The position numbers were made by a program, and so were the translations under genes. From Valencia hispanica (Eukaryota; Chordata; Actinopteri; Cyprinodontiformes; Valenciidae), in contig OY747705.1 in assembly GCA_963556495.2 (NCBI GenBank), forward strand, positions 39,931,798-39,995,797: a stretch of 64,000 bases of DNA. The letters run 5' to 3'. Of the stretch, positions 12,118 through 23,786 are shown piece after piece. Under the pieces are notes generated by a model. The model was not told the DNA's origin, searched no databases, and saw only the letters and a list, made by a program, of their open reading frames with translations. Positions within the stretch are counted from its first letter, which is position 1. Every line of letters begins with the position of its first letter.

Positions 12118-12200
12118 TGCATATTTACATCCTCATTTGTAAGTCGCTTTGGATAAATAGCATCTGCCAAACATAAAACAAATAAAACATAAACATGCAA
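12118..12200 (+). repeat. LINE/SINE 3' tail (GTAAGTCGCTTTGGATAAA type)
   Basis: GTAAGTCGCTTTGGATAAAT followed by GCATCTGCCAAA and AAATAAAACA is a widespread fish LINE/SINE end. Confidence 0.5.
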
Positions 12201-12859
12201 ATGTATGGAGTTTGCCTAACAGTTTTGGAACTTTAACTGGAATTGTATGCCTTAGTCAGATGAGAGTAAGATTGTGCTTCTTGGTAAGAAACATTCCTGG
12301 TGGGCTTGGCTGGTAACAAAAGATAAAATGTGGAATAGCCCTTCACATCTGCAAAGTGCAGTTGAGACAGTGGACTTGTTTTTAACTCAGAGAGCCTGCT
12401 AACTTTGCAAAAAGCCACAGGATCATAACTCTTCAGCATGTAAAAATAAAAATACAACTCCTCCTTCAGTCATGCATTCTCACAATAAAAATCCATGCAA
12501 CAGCCTGCTGCTTCTTACTGTATATTGTTGTGATCGGTTACTGATTTTATGGCCCTCCTTGTGTTATATTGTGAAAGCACTTACCAGGTGCTAAATAGTA
12601 TTATGTGTAATACTATTTGTGGTTTAAATGGAGGCCAGCTTACATAGCTTCTTATATGTACTATAGTTTTTATGTCTAATACACTACTATTTGTGCCCTG
12701 TGATGGATGGATGGATACTACTATTTGTAAATATCGTTTATAATTTTTGACTGAAAATGTAATTTTCTGCAATAGTACTTAGTTTTAATTTCTTTTTTTG
12801 GGGTCTAGTTCTATTTATATTGTGTTGCTTTTGTGTCTTCATGTCTGTGTCTTATGGCC

Positions 12860-12905
12860 GTCATTGCATAAATAATTTCCTTCGGGATCAATTAAGTTTT
12901 TTGGA
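12860..12905 (+). repeat. LINE-type 3' tail (TTTCCTTCGGGATCAAT)
   Basis: AATTTCCTTCGGGATCAATT resembles LINE ends of the TTCCC..GGGATCAATAAAG kind, also seen here at 42563-42602. Confidence 0.4.
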
Positions 12906-12954
12906 TTCTGTAAAGGGGAGTAAAAATATTCATTTTTAACAAATAACAGTTACT

Positions 12955-13245
12955 CAGACTTTCAGTAAGACAATGATCCAAAACGTAAAATTATACACAG
13001 AAAGGGTTCACTAGACACAACATAGACCTTCTTCCATGTCTATCTTAGCCCCTAGACATAAAACCTGTGGTATGAGCTCAAAAGGGGCAGAACAGAATGC
13101 AACAATCCCATTTTCTGTATGTCAAACTTGTCAAATGGTGCAGGAGAAGAATAAATGCTGCCCTGCTAGTAAAAGGGGGTTACACAAGCTATTAACAGCA
13201 GGGGTGCCAGTAAGTGTTTTGTGGCTTTGTGCTTCTTAGACATTG
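12955..13245 (+). mobile_element. Degenerate Tc1-like relic, plus strand
   Basis: GACAATGATCCAAAACGT at 12969 reads DNDPKR, the decayed second catalytic Asp motif of Tc1 transposases. It is followed by TGTGGTATGAGCTCAAAAGG (reading WYELKR) and by GCAGGGGTGCCAGTAAGTG near the end. It is a 3' portion only and has no intact frame. Confidence 0.6.
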
Positions 13246-14967
13246 TACTGGTGGTGCCTGGAATGCTGGATGACTAACTTAAATAAGGCAACAGGCAATG
13301 TAAATCATTGCAATCCTAAACAACATTTTTGGAATTGTGAACAAAATATTTTATTCCAATGTTAATTTGCAACTGGAATTTAATTGTTCTTTTTAACAGC
13401 CTGTTTTTATCTTAAAAATATGCATTGAGCATTGAATATCCTGATAAATGTTTGGACAACTCTTTCTAGGATTCTGACACAGCTACACCAGAGTCAGATG
13501 GCAAAGTCTCAAAAGCTGACTGTTTGTGAAGGATTTTATGAAGATTCTCTTAATGTGGAAATCACAGAGACAAGATGATGAATGCAAAAAGACAAGTGAT
13601 ACATGTAAACACAGCAACCAACCAACCAACCATTTGATGAAATGTGATGTACACACAATTAATCCTGACTGTCAGGTAATTTTATTGTTACTCTATTTAA
13701 TCAGTTTTAAAGAAACTTAAGCATTAAAATAAAAACACTTAATAGTGTCAAAAGATGCAAGATCTTTGTGCTGAAATTATTGTGCCTCTATAAAATGTTC
13801 AAAGAGAACTCGTGGTGCTCGAGTGACAGCTCTGATCCTCATGTAAGCTTAACGCAATAGTCTGCTGTGGTTTGCCAGATTAAAGCAGACTTCATTTCAA
13901 TTTAGGGCTGAAAGGATAAAACTCGTTTTACACACTGAATCATCTATATAAAAATGAAGGTAGGGAGACAGACACCATTCAGTCAGTATGCACACTCAAG
14001 CACAAATACATATTCATACTTGGTTTCTGGCAGCAGCAGCAGCAGCAACACCCCTGTTTTCACTTCACAATCTGCCCTTCCAATCAAATGTTTGCATTGC
14101 CATCTCAGACTCTAGGTAGCCACCTTTGCATACACGCAAATGCTTTCAAAAAGTTAAAAGGAGAACATTTCATAGTCTCTAATCTGGAGAGAAAATTAGA
14201 AGAGGCTGAGCAATAAATAAGGGTACTTAATGATTTTCTGACAGAAGAGGAGGCATACCTCTCAATAATTTGATTTGGAATAACCTTGGAGCTTGATCAC
14301 AGCCCAGCAAAGCTTCCAACACTAAGTCGCCTAAGATGCAAAGAGGAACTGAAGCAAAAAGAGGGGAAATATTCACATAGTTCCATGTTATGCAGAAAAA
14401 CATCTAACATTAAGCTGTAACAGTCAGGAAGGGCTCATTACAATTAATACTACCTTGTTTCTTGACTCCCTAACAGCTTCATATCAGTAAGACATTTTAT
14501 ATGCTGCTTTGAGTGTAAAAATTACTAAATCAAACCAAAGTGTGGCTGAAGAGAAACCCACCAATGCTTGTGTGAAGGGCCGATAGGTGTATTTTCAAAG
14601 CAAAATAAATCAAGGCTTCTCTTGTAGAGATACGAATCATTGAGAAATGTAATGACTCCCTGGTTTTTCCCATTTCAGCACATGTAACATGGTAACATGC
14701 ATCTGGTTACCGTGGCAGCATGAAGGCTCTTCGCTCTTGACGTCAATGGTGACAAATATCAAAGGACAAAATGGCAAAAAAAAAAAAAAAAAACCTACAT
14801 AAAGTAATTGGAACAATACACCAAGGACAGCCCAACATTGTGAAACACTGCTGTGCTCTGCAACATGGAGGAGTGGGGTTAAGATTTAGGCTTGGTCTGA
14901 GTCATTGAAATGTCAGTAAAACCAATCATGAAAACAATTTCAATTTCAATTACTTGGTGCGTTGGCT
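13246..14967. other. nos1ap intron, unassigned, with candidate regulatory patch
   Basis: Short CAG run at 14033-14048 and a poly(A) at 14777-14793. 14100-14340 and 14680-14760 are less AT-biased and motif-rich; see the RFX/CRE cluster. No coding frame is supported. Confidence 0.45.
14684..14745. promoter_or_regulatory. Candidate RFX X-box pair plus CRE
   Basis: GTAACATGGTAAC (14684-14696) and GTTACCGTGGCAGC (14706-14719) both resemble the RFX X-box GTTNCCATGGNAAC. A perfect cAMP-response palindrome TGACGTCA lies at 14738-14745. Three such sites in 62 bases inside an intron is suggestive of an enhancer, but there is no conservation evidence here. Confidence 0.35.
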
Positions 14968-16575
14968 GTTTACTGAACTCACCTGCCACTTTTTAGGTAC
15001 ACCTGGTACCAGGTTGAACACTGTTACGGCCAACTGTTTAACAGGGGCCTTGTTTTTTTTGTCATAGTCCTCTTTATTTAGAGATCTTGTTTAGTACGTT
15101 TGCGTTTTCTCCCCTCTATCTGCATGTAAATGCTCTCCTTCATTCATGCCCTTTCATTCCAAGCCTGGCCTCCTGCAGATGCTGTTGTTCCTCACTCCTG
15201 CACAATCAGGACCAGGTGTGGGTTGTTCCCCAGACGAAGCTGCTGATTGGCTCCCTAACTGCTGAAAAGTCCATCAGCCTCACCTGCAGTTGGGGGAGCA
15301 GCTTGTCACAGTGCTGTGGTCCCCCACAGCCTGCTCCTGTTTAGTTTGTCAGAACTTTTGTTTAGTGCTGTACTTGTGTTAGTTTTTGTCAGTGTCATCG
15401 ATGAGAAGTTTATTTCCGATAAGACCTTCTGCCATTAAGTTAAAGAGACAGCACTAAGTTCATTCTTTGTTTTTCCCCTGTATTTTATTTAAGGCTTCTC
15501 TTAGCCTGTGTTTTGAGGCATGTTTTGTTTTGACACCCTTATGGCTTTAGTTAATTTTGTTAGACCATCTATGTTCTGTATATTTGTTTTGTTGCTTTAT
15601 TCTGATTAAACTCTTCTGTTCCTTTACCATCTAACTACAGGGTATTGTGTTACTTCCCTCTTCCCTAGCCGAGCCAGGGTCATAAAAGACACTTATTTAG
15701 ACCTACCTAAAATTGTTGAAGCATAAATTCAAACAAATTTCTTATAAATTTTGCTCGGTATCATTTTGAAACCAAGGAGTTACTGCACATCCTAAAAGTG
15801 ATCATTGGATTGGGATCTGGTGACTTTGGAGGACATTGCAGTACAGTAAATGACATGTCATGTTTAAACAAAAACAGATGAGCTACGCTTTGGAATATGG
15901 TTTACTATCCTGTTGGAAACAACCATCAGAAAATGGGTAAATAAAGAGATGGACATAGTCAGCAACAATATTCAGGTAGCCTGTGGTGTTTAGAGAAGGC
16001 TGAATTTGCAGGAAGGGGCCCAATGTGTGTTGAGAAAATATCCACCACACCATTACACCAACAAATGACCCTACCACCGGGATGTAACAGCTGAAATAAA
16101 ATTCAGACCTATGAACAATTTACCGATCTGTTGTCCAATTCTGGTGAGCATGTGTATCGTAGCCTCGGTATCCCATTCTTAGCTGATATTAGGGGGCACC
16201 CCCTGTGTTCATCTGCTTCAGTGTTTGAGCCTTTGTTTGCTTCTTCTGCTGCTTTTCTAATGTCTTGGACCAGTCTTTCTATTTTTCTCTGATACTCCCA
16301 AAGCCCTTTTGTTCACACCACTGTGACTCATTGGATTCTTTCTTTTTAGACCATTCCTTGTGAAACCAAGAGCTACTTGTGCCACTCCGGCACCAAAAGG
16401 CATGCTAAATTCAAATTCGCTTTAATCTACTTTCTTCTCTATCCTGATGCTTAAACTTCAGCAAGTTTTCTTCACATCTCGATGCATAGATGCTATATTA
16501 AACAGCCATGTGGTTAACACAGTAGTGAAAAGAACAAACATTTGAACGGGTGTAACTAATATACCTGCCTGCCCT
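14968..16575 (-). mobile_element. Degenerate Tc1-like relic (interrupted by an LTR)
   Basis: The left end CACCTGCCACTTTTTAGG and TACACCTGGTACC match a very common fish element whose ends read CACTCACC..CCACTTTATTAGGTACACC. After the LTR insert (15022-15687) the similarity resumes. ATTGGATTGGGATCTGGTGA is at 15805. A minus-strand frame at 15883-16077 reads MVWWIFSQHTLGPF and later SDGCFQQD, which are transposase core motifs including the second catalytic Asp. The far end near 16560 (GGTGTAACTAATATACCTGCC) is decayed. Several stops are present; it is dead. Confidence 0.65.
15022..15687 (+). mobile_element. Probable solo LTR nested in a Tc1 relic
   Basis: A 666-base block starting TGTTACGGCC and ending GAGCCAGGGTCATAAAA interrupts the surrounding Tc1 relic. 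The flanks read AACAC (15017-15021) and GACAC (15688-15692), a near-match 5-bp duplication. It has no coding content, contains an ATTAAA at about 15605 as a possible polyadenylation signal, and looks like gypsy-type LTRs of fish. The terminal CA is not preserved. Confidence 0.45.
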
Positions 16576-16729
16576 GATCATGGCGGTCATGGTTGATTGA
16601 TAATGTAGTAACCGGTAAATATACATTTTATTGCCAAAATAAAGGAGACACACACTTTAACACACACATAGAAACTATAACAATATCCCATTCTTACATA
16701 AGCGTTATTTTTGGATTTGACTCACCTAT

Positions 16730-17835
16730 TGCAGTTTCAACACTTCTGGAAAAGCTGTCCACAAGGTTTAGGAGTATGTTTATATGAAAATTGGACCATT
16801 CTTTCAGAAGGGCATTTATGACTTCAGACACTGTTGATGGATTACAGTAATTTGTGGACTAAAAGCCGCTGCTTTTTTCACACGCTTTGGACCCTGTGTC
16901 CTATATAAGATGCGGCTAATTTATAGATTTTTTTACTGGCTAACGACCTCCAAGGGGCACTATAGCAGGAAGCAACAGACATGCAGGGAAAGATTATGTG
17001 CAGTAGAAGAAAGTACCGGTAGTTTTTATGCACACACCTTCATCATGGAAAACACACAAAGAAATGCATATGATGGAGCTCTGCTCCAATTTATCACCAA
17101 GGTGCTCTACTGAGTTGAGGCTGAGACTCTGAACTATTAATGTTATTCCACACCAAGCTCATCCAAATCCATATGGATCTTGCTTTATGCACTGAAATAG
17201 TCATGCTAGTACCGGTAGGGGGTATCCCTAAACTGTGAAATGAAATTGACAAAAATGTATGAACAATTACATAGTCTGTGTGTTATGTGTTTCACTTAGT
17301 ATATTGAGTTAGTGAAACAAATTAACTTTTCAATAATATTGTAATTTATTGAATGGGTCTGTATGCTCTTGCACTAAGCATTGCTTTCACTGGGACTGAG
17401 CCCCTGAAGACCATCCTCTACACTATATTTCCTCTCCAGCAAACCTCCGATTTTGCACAATGCAGTCAGGCAATAACTATTTTTTTGGCAACTGTCAAAC
17501 CCTGATGGATTCATCTGAGTGATTAACAAAAAGAGAAACATGATTTTTCACTTCAGAGAACACTATCCTACTCTAGAGTCCAGTGGTGATATGCTTTACA
17601 CTGATCCATCCAACATTTTTCATTAAACTTGCTGATGTAACATTTGGGGATCCAGCTGCTCAACCATGTAACCCCAGTCCTTGAAGCTTTTTGTAGTGAT
17701 AAACATACACACAAATTTGTTCATAGCCAGGTTAAGCAAATAAAAAAAATAAAAAATTGAGCTTAAGGACATTAGCAATACATGTAAAGTATTAAACTGT
17801 CTATGTGACGTTATGAAGAACGGTGCAAAACATAC
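16730..17835 (-). mobile_element. Degenerate Tc1-like relic (interrupted)
   Basis: The order of blocks GGCATTTATGACTTCAGACA, GTTGAGGCTGAGACTCTG, CTTGCTTTATGCACTG, GTCATGCTAGTACC, TTGCACAATGCAGTCAGGC and CTCTAGAGTCCAGTGG follows a known Tc1-like consensus in antisense. It is interrupted at 16843-17110 by another element. The same family occurs at 7690 and 60228. Confidence 0.6.
16843..17110 (+). mobile_element. Truncated copy of the GGCTTATAG element (family of 20065-21191)
   Basis: This is an inverted copy of the right part of 20065-21191. Both contain the blocks TTCACACGCTTTGGACCCTG, GGCTAATTTATAGATTTTT, CCAAGGGGCACTATAGCAGG (variant) and TACCGGTAGT in the same order. It ends just after an ATG (17046) reading MENTQRNAYDGA, apparently the start of a transposase. 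Nested in a Tc1 relic. Confidence 0.7.
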
Positions 17836-19289
17836 ACTGCTGTTCTTGTGATTTATGATAGTTTTTATTAACAAAATACTAGCCTCAAATTTATTGTTTT
17901 TGGGTTCCTTTAGAATTTTTTCTCACACCATTTCTCATTGCTCTGCTGTCTCACGTTTCTGTCATATAGAGGAACTTGTTTGCCTGTTTTTCTCATATAA
18001 AACCTAGTCAGCCACCTTCTTGTTTAACAATGAGCCAGTTGATTGGAGACACAGAGGACTGAGTCAAATTTCACAGTCTCCCATTCTCTTCCCAAACTCC
18101 CATATCCACTTATACAGAAAAACAACTGCTGAGGAAGAAAGTCATCTCCTTTTATTACTCCTGTATTTAGCAACTAAAACAGGGGGTCCAGATTGTGTTG
18201 TGACCTTTCCAGAACTTATTTGTAAAGAGCAACACCCTAATAATGACGAGACTGATGTAATTTATTGCAGACAGGACCCCATCTTGAGAGATGAAGAGTG
18301 AAGCTTCGGTCTCAAACATGTAAGTCTTTTGACAGCCGTAGGGCACATCAGCCTCTGCTCTGTTATTCATACAGAAGCTGCAGTGTACATTTTACAGTCA
18401 TCCTGGTACTGTGGCTAATGCCTCACTGAGCTGCAGTGGCTGCAATTGAGATACTGAATGATTCTTGGTAGCAATGTGATTAAACAATGTTATAAATAAT
18501 AAAAAAATATCTATTTTAAAAGTCTTTTAATGCGAGGATAACACAATAGCTCCTGTTGTGAAGGAGCCACACAGTCAGGCATCTAAACATCTAAAACCTC
18601 TATTGTTGCTTCAGGTTGTAATTAGATTTAGTGGACCCACTGTGTCTTAATGCAACACAATTTTCTTTTTATGCGCTTCCTATTTTCCTTATTGTCCCAG
18701 AATATTACATTAAGCACAAACAACATAAATAAAATTTTCTCACAGATTTACCCACTTTTCCTCACTGTGTTTGGGCGTCATACAGTGAGAATAGCTAAGA
18801 TTTTAATTATCATCAATGACATTGATTGTATTTATGTCTTTCAGAGGAACATTAGCTGATTCTGCAGACAATTAACCAAGTCAATGGTTGTAAAAACATG
18901 AACAAGTCAGCAAGGCAGAAAGTAAAAAGTAAAACAACTTTCTACTTACTGAAAAGTGAGACTATAATAAAACAGTAAGAGTGAAAATACTTAATTGAGA
19001 ATATAAATTCTCCAAAATACTGACAACACATGAAGGGTCCAGAACAGAAAGCAGAGGCGTAGCTTAACCCACCTCTTTGCAGCTTCTGTACTGTTACTCA
19101 CCCATTATCCCATTGAGACAATGTCTTACCCACGACCAAAATCTAATGGATTATAGGTTAACCTAACAAGAGCAAATCATTAAGATCTCAAAGTATAAAT
19201 TTGACCGAACAGAAAAATAAAATAAATGTGGTTTATTGAACATAAGACATCTTTCTTCAAAGACTTGTTAGTTAATGACATGATTTGTG
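17836..19289. other. nos1ap intron, unassigned
   Basis: AT-rich. Short frames at 18020 and 18650 have no recognisable features. Confidence 0.5.
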
Positions 19290-20064
19290 ATAGTCAAATT
19301 GATTTGTTTTGTCTCACAGAAACCTGGCTGCAGCAAGAGGCTTATGTCGGTATAAATGAGTAAATTCCTTCCAATTATTTATATTTTCACATTCCTCGAA
19401 CTATTGGTCGAGGAGGTGTAGCAACAATTTTTCATTCAGATTTATTAATCAATCCAAGACCAATTAATAGCTACAGTTATTTGAATGTCTAATCCTTAGT
19501 TTTCCTCATTCAAAGTGCAAAGCACTTTTGTTTGTGGTTTTGTATCGTCCACCAGGCCCTTACACTCAATTTTTAGATCAAATCTCAGATTTTTTTAAAA
19601 TACTGATAGGGTCATTATAGTGGGGGATTCCAAATATTCATGTTGACACTGAAAGTGATAGCCTAAATACAGTCCTCAATGCTATTTTACACTCAATATG
19701 GTTTACTCAAAAAGTACAGGGACCCACCCACTTCGGTCATCACACTTTGGACCTTGTACTGACTTACAGCATTGAGTGTGAAGAAATAACAATCCTTCCA
19801 AATAACCCTGTCCTGTCTGATCATTTTTTGATAATTTATTTAACTGAGCACCCAAACCTGAAAGAAAAATTCCTTTTAGTAGACAGACAATGCTGCCACA
19901 AGTTTTAAAGAATCTGTTTTATTCTTAATTTCCTCAGTATGTCAGAGTAACACAGAGGAGGGCAGCAATTTAATCTCTATACCTTCATAAATTTGTATAG
20001 TGCATGAATTACTTCCTCATTTCGTCTGGCATTAGACAATGTAGCTGCCTTAAAAAAGAAGGTA

Positions 20065-21191
20065 TCGTAATTTCTGAATTATTGAGCGCACCTGAATATA
20101 AGCAACACCAGTTAAATTTGAAAAGTAAATACATTTTGTACATGTATAGGGCGCACCTATATATAAACCGCACATTTTCATGTTGTAATCAGAGATATTT
20201 ACACAGAAAGATGGTACACGGAAGATTTATTTTAGTTACCTCCGCCAGGGGGTAATGATTTAATGCCGGTCTGTCTATCCGTTAGCAACATAACTCAAAA
20301 AGTTATGGACAGATTTCAACTAAATTTACAGGAAATGTCCGCATTGGGACCAGGAACATCTTTTTATATTTTAGGGTTGTTCTAACATGAAGCGCGTATC
20401 CACTCACTGACCAGCCGTGCTAACCTCCACTCCTCTAGTGTCCTAGATTACAAGCGGCTCCCCTCGCGCAGCAGCCCCAAATCGCCGCTCTCCGCTGGAA
20501 GAGCGCACCGATGTATATCATTAACAAACATTTTATTTGAAAAGTACTGAAAGTTGGAATTCGATAACATGGGGATGGAGGGGGTGAATGGCCCTGGCAG
20601 AGGTCTGCGGTCTGAGTGCTTTTCCAAGTTATAATTTAAGACATGGTTTTTTTCCAAACCCTACCTGAAATCGGCAGTAGGGTGCCAACATGGCATCAAC
20701 ACAACAGCAACATGATTGGTTAGAAAATAAAACATACTTTAGCCTACCAAATAAGTCATTGGTCGCTATCTTCAGCTTCTTCTTCGTCACTAAAGCCATT
20801 TTCTTCAGTGTTTTTATGTCCTCTGAAAGCTTTTGTCGTCTTTTTACACTGACTCGGTTCTTCCCGCTGCCTCCTCCAATGTCTCACCATCGATTAATTG
20901 ATGTTAAGCTTACGTGCAGTAGCCATTTCCTTCTTTGTAGGCCAAGTCGATCACCTTTAACTTAAAAGCTGCATGTATTTCTGCCCGTTTTCCATGATGA
21001 AGGTGTGTGCATGTAAACTACCGGTAGTGTCTTCTTCGGCACATATTATTTCCCCACATGTCTGTCTCACTTTTACGCTTCCTGCTGTAGTGCCCCCCGG
21101 AGGCCTTTAGCCAGTAAAAATCTATGAATTAGCCAAATCGCTGTATAGGACGCAGGGTCCAAAGCGTGTGAAAAAAGTATTGGCTTATAGT
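20065..21191 (-). mobile_element. HTH-encoding DNA element (GGCTTATAG ends), nested in LINE
   Basis: The left end CGTAATTTCTGAATTATTG with GAGCGCACCTGAATATAAGC and the right end GTATTGGCTTATAG belong to a repeat also found at 16843-17110. On the minus strand 20925-20972 reads AAFKLKVIDLAYKEGN. This is the helix-turn-helix start typical of pogo/JRK- or Psq-like transposase relatives (compare AAFKLKAI..A.E.GN). The preceding ATG at about 20995 matches the ATG of the other copy. It is a decayed remnant, and it is itself split by the element at 20237-20635. Confidence 0.6.
20237..20635. mobile_element. Short element with CCTCCGCC / GGCAGAGG ends, doubly nested
   Basis: CCTCCGCCAGGG at 20240 is inverted by CCCTGGCAGAGG near 20592. 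The left part contains GTCTGTCTATCCGTTAGCAA and CTCAAAAAGTTATGGACAG, a frequent fish MITE-like repeat. A second copy of its right end lies at 22620-22668 (CTTGGCGGAGGTCTGCACTC). Confidence 0.55.
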
Positions 21192-22619
21192 GATCAACCA
21201 TAGGAGGTTGGGTCCCTGGTTTAATTCAGAGCTGCGTACTTTAAAGAAGAATGCTAGGAAATTTGAGATAAAGTGGTGCCAAGCTAGAACAATGTATTTT
21301 CCATTATTAATAGAGGAGAATAAGAACAATCCCAGGTTTCTTTTCAGTACAGCTGCCAAACGTACAGAGTCATAGCTCTGTTAAGCCAACTATTACCCCA
21401 GCTTTCAGTACTGATGACTTTATGGGGTTCTTCATAAATAAAATTTATTCTATTGAAAATAAAATAATTGGCATCCTCCCAAACATGACTACTTCTTTCT
21501 CAGTGAGTGAGGCAGCATCGGAGGTAACTGTAGAACATCATTTGTGTTTGGACTGTTTTGATTCAATTGAACTTTTGGAATTATCAAAAATATTAGCTTA
21601 ATCTAAGCCTTCAACTTGTTGGACCCAATCGCAACCAAATTATTTACACAAGTGTTCCCTTTGATTACTGTCCCCATTATAGGTATGATGAATCTATCCT
21701 TGATTTCTATCCTGGATAAGTACCACAGGATTTTAAGTTTGCTGTAATTGAAAACCTTGTCTAGATCAAGATGACTTAATTATAGACTCATTTCTAATCT
21801 TCCTTATCTAAAATCCTTGAGAAAATAGTTGCTAATCAAGTCTGTGAGCATCTAAACACTAACGACCTGTTTGAAGAGTTTTAGTCAGCTTTTAGAGCTC
21901 ATCATAGCACTGAAATAGCACTGGTGAAAGTTACTAATGATATTCTCATGGCTTCAGATAATGGACTTGTTTTGGTTATGGTCTTATTAGATCTTAGTGC
22001 TGCTTTTAAGCCAGTCGATCACAATATTCCTTTAAAAACATTTCAACATGTTGCAGGGATCAAAGGAACAGCAATTGGCGGGTTTAAATCCTATTTGTCT
22101 AACAAATTCCAGTTTGTTCATATAAATGATAAATCTTCTTCACACTCAAGGGTTACTTGTGGAGTACCACAGGCATCTGTGCTTGGACCAATTCTTTTTA
22201 ATATATATATATATATATGCTTCCAATTGGTAAAATCATCAGACAGCATGTGATAAATTTCAACATGGCAACCTGGGAGAGAACACCAGGAGAACTTAAT
22301 ATGTTTAGCAACGATCTATAAATATTTTTAAATGTTTTTATTGCTGGCATGTTGAAATTGTGACATTTTGTCTAAAAACCTACTCTGCATTGTCTTTTCA
22401 GTGATATGTAATTATCTAGCTAGGTGAACCTGATGCACAACTATATTTATTCATAAATCTTGATGAATCCAATCAGTTAGTTTACAGGAATGTCTGGAAG
22501 ACAAAAAGCTGGATGATGCTTTAAGAGGAAGCCAAGCATTCCATCACCAACTTTTACAAGATCCCCTAACAAAGGAATCCCCAGAGTTGCTATTAAGATT
22601 TAGAAAACCTCAGCTGTTA

Positions 22620-22668
22620 CTGAGCAGCCTTGGCGGAGGTCTGCACTCTCAGAGTGCTTTTCTAGTCC
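22620..22668. repeat. End fragment of the CCTCCGCC element
   Basis: CCTTGGCGGAGGTCTGC and GAGTGCTTTTCTAGT match the right end of the element at 20237-20635. Confidence 0.5.
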
Positions 22669-23786
22669 ATCACTGTGGAGGAATTTTAGCACACTCTTCT
22701 TTACAGAATTGTTTCAACTCAACCACATTGTCCGTTTTTCAGCATTAATGACCTGTTTGAGGTCATGACATAGTATCTCAAATGGATTTAAATAAGGATT
22801 TTGACTAGACCTTTTTAAAACTTTGTTTTTTGAGACATTCAAAACTGAGTTTGCTTATGTGCTTTATGTCATTCCTCTGCAGCATGTAGTTCAACCAAAC
22901 TGCCAATAAGGCTGAATTTGAGATAACAAATGTAAAGTAATGAACTGAAGGCTGAAAAGTCACTTCAAGATTTTTTGGAAGAGAACAGATTGTGGTTGCA
23001 TCAGGTACAGCAAGCTGTGTATTTACCAAAACAGAAGAGCAACACTATACCATCTAACTACTACCGGCTGCTTAGTTTTACACCAGATGTAACAGGATGC
23101 ACACCTTCTGAAAAGTTCAACTTCGGTCCAAAAGTATTGTGGGTCATAAAGATATTTTGTGATGTGAAATGTGAAATGTGCATTTGTGTTTTTTTGTGTG
23201 CAATCTCAAGCATACTGTTAAATCATGAACACTGACCTTAACACAGGTGAGGTCTGGAGTGGTTTAAAATGATATTGTGGGTTCTTTTGTGACCTGGTGA
23301 AAAAGTTGTTGATGTGCCCTTGGAGTAATTTTGGTAAGCCGGGCGGACTCACCACTGTTCTGTGTTTTCTTCATTTGTGGAGAACCACTCTCACTGTGGT
23401 TTACTGGAGTGCTAAAACCTTAGAATTAACTTTGTAGCCTTTTCCAGACTCATGGATATAAATGCCTTTTTCTCATCTCTTCATGATTTCTTTAGATTGG
23501 GGCATTATATGTCACCTTTTGGGATCTTTAGCGTTTTATTTTTAAGTGATGTCTGTTTTCTAGAGGTCTGGCAGTAATCGGGGCTAAGGGTGATTAGTGA
23601 AACTAAACTCAGTTTTTTCAGAGTTAATTCATGATTTAACAAGGTGGTTGATAACTTTTTACAGAGGACCAGTTTGGTTTAGACATATTTTTGTACTTTA
23701 TACATGAAATCATAATTAGAAAACTAAATTTTGTATCAGGTTATCCTTGTCTGAAATTGAAATTTGTTTGATGATCTGAAACAGGC
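22669..23786 (-). mobile_element. Degenerate Tc1-like relic
   Basis: Blocks in antisense order: GGAGGAATTTTAGCACACTC, TTCAACTCAACCACATTG, CAGATGTAACAGGATGCACA, AAAAGTTCAACTTCGGTCC, CATGAACACTGACCTTAACA, CTCTCACTGTGGTTTACTGG and TTGTAGCCTTTTCCAGACT. The order matches a widespread vertebrate Tc1-like family. The similarity stops at 23783 inside GATCTGAAACA; the missing terminal piece may be at 25655-25742. Confidence 0.65.

Larger units (their letters stand above)
10599..12954. other. nos1ap 28-kb intron, 3' part, unassigned
   Basis: Apart from the three short retroposon tails listed separately (11545, 12118 and 12860), no element or gene is recognised. AT-rich. Confidence 0.5.
19290..22255 (+). 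mobile_element. Old L2/Rex1-group LINE, interrupted by a nested element
   Basis: The left part (19290-20064) encodes a decayed endonuclease: CLTETWLQQEAYVG, GRGGVATIFHSDLL, HTLDLVLTYSIECEE and LSDHFLIIYL. The right part (21192-22255) continues the same protein with NHRRLGPWFNSELRTLKKNA and FLFSTAAKRTES. It then gives reverse transcriptase motif A (LDLSAAFKPVDH near 21988) and motif B (CGVPQASVLGPILFN near 22156). The element stops before the YADD motif. Multiple stops and frameshifts make it dead. The host reading resumes in register across the insert (LKKKV, then INHRR). LTR absence and domain order (endonuclease then RT) place it in the CR1/L2/Rex1 group. Confidence 0.75.
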
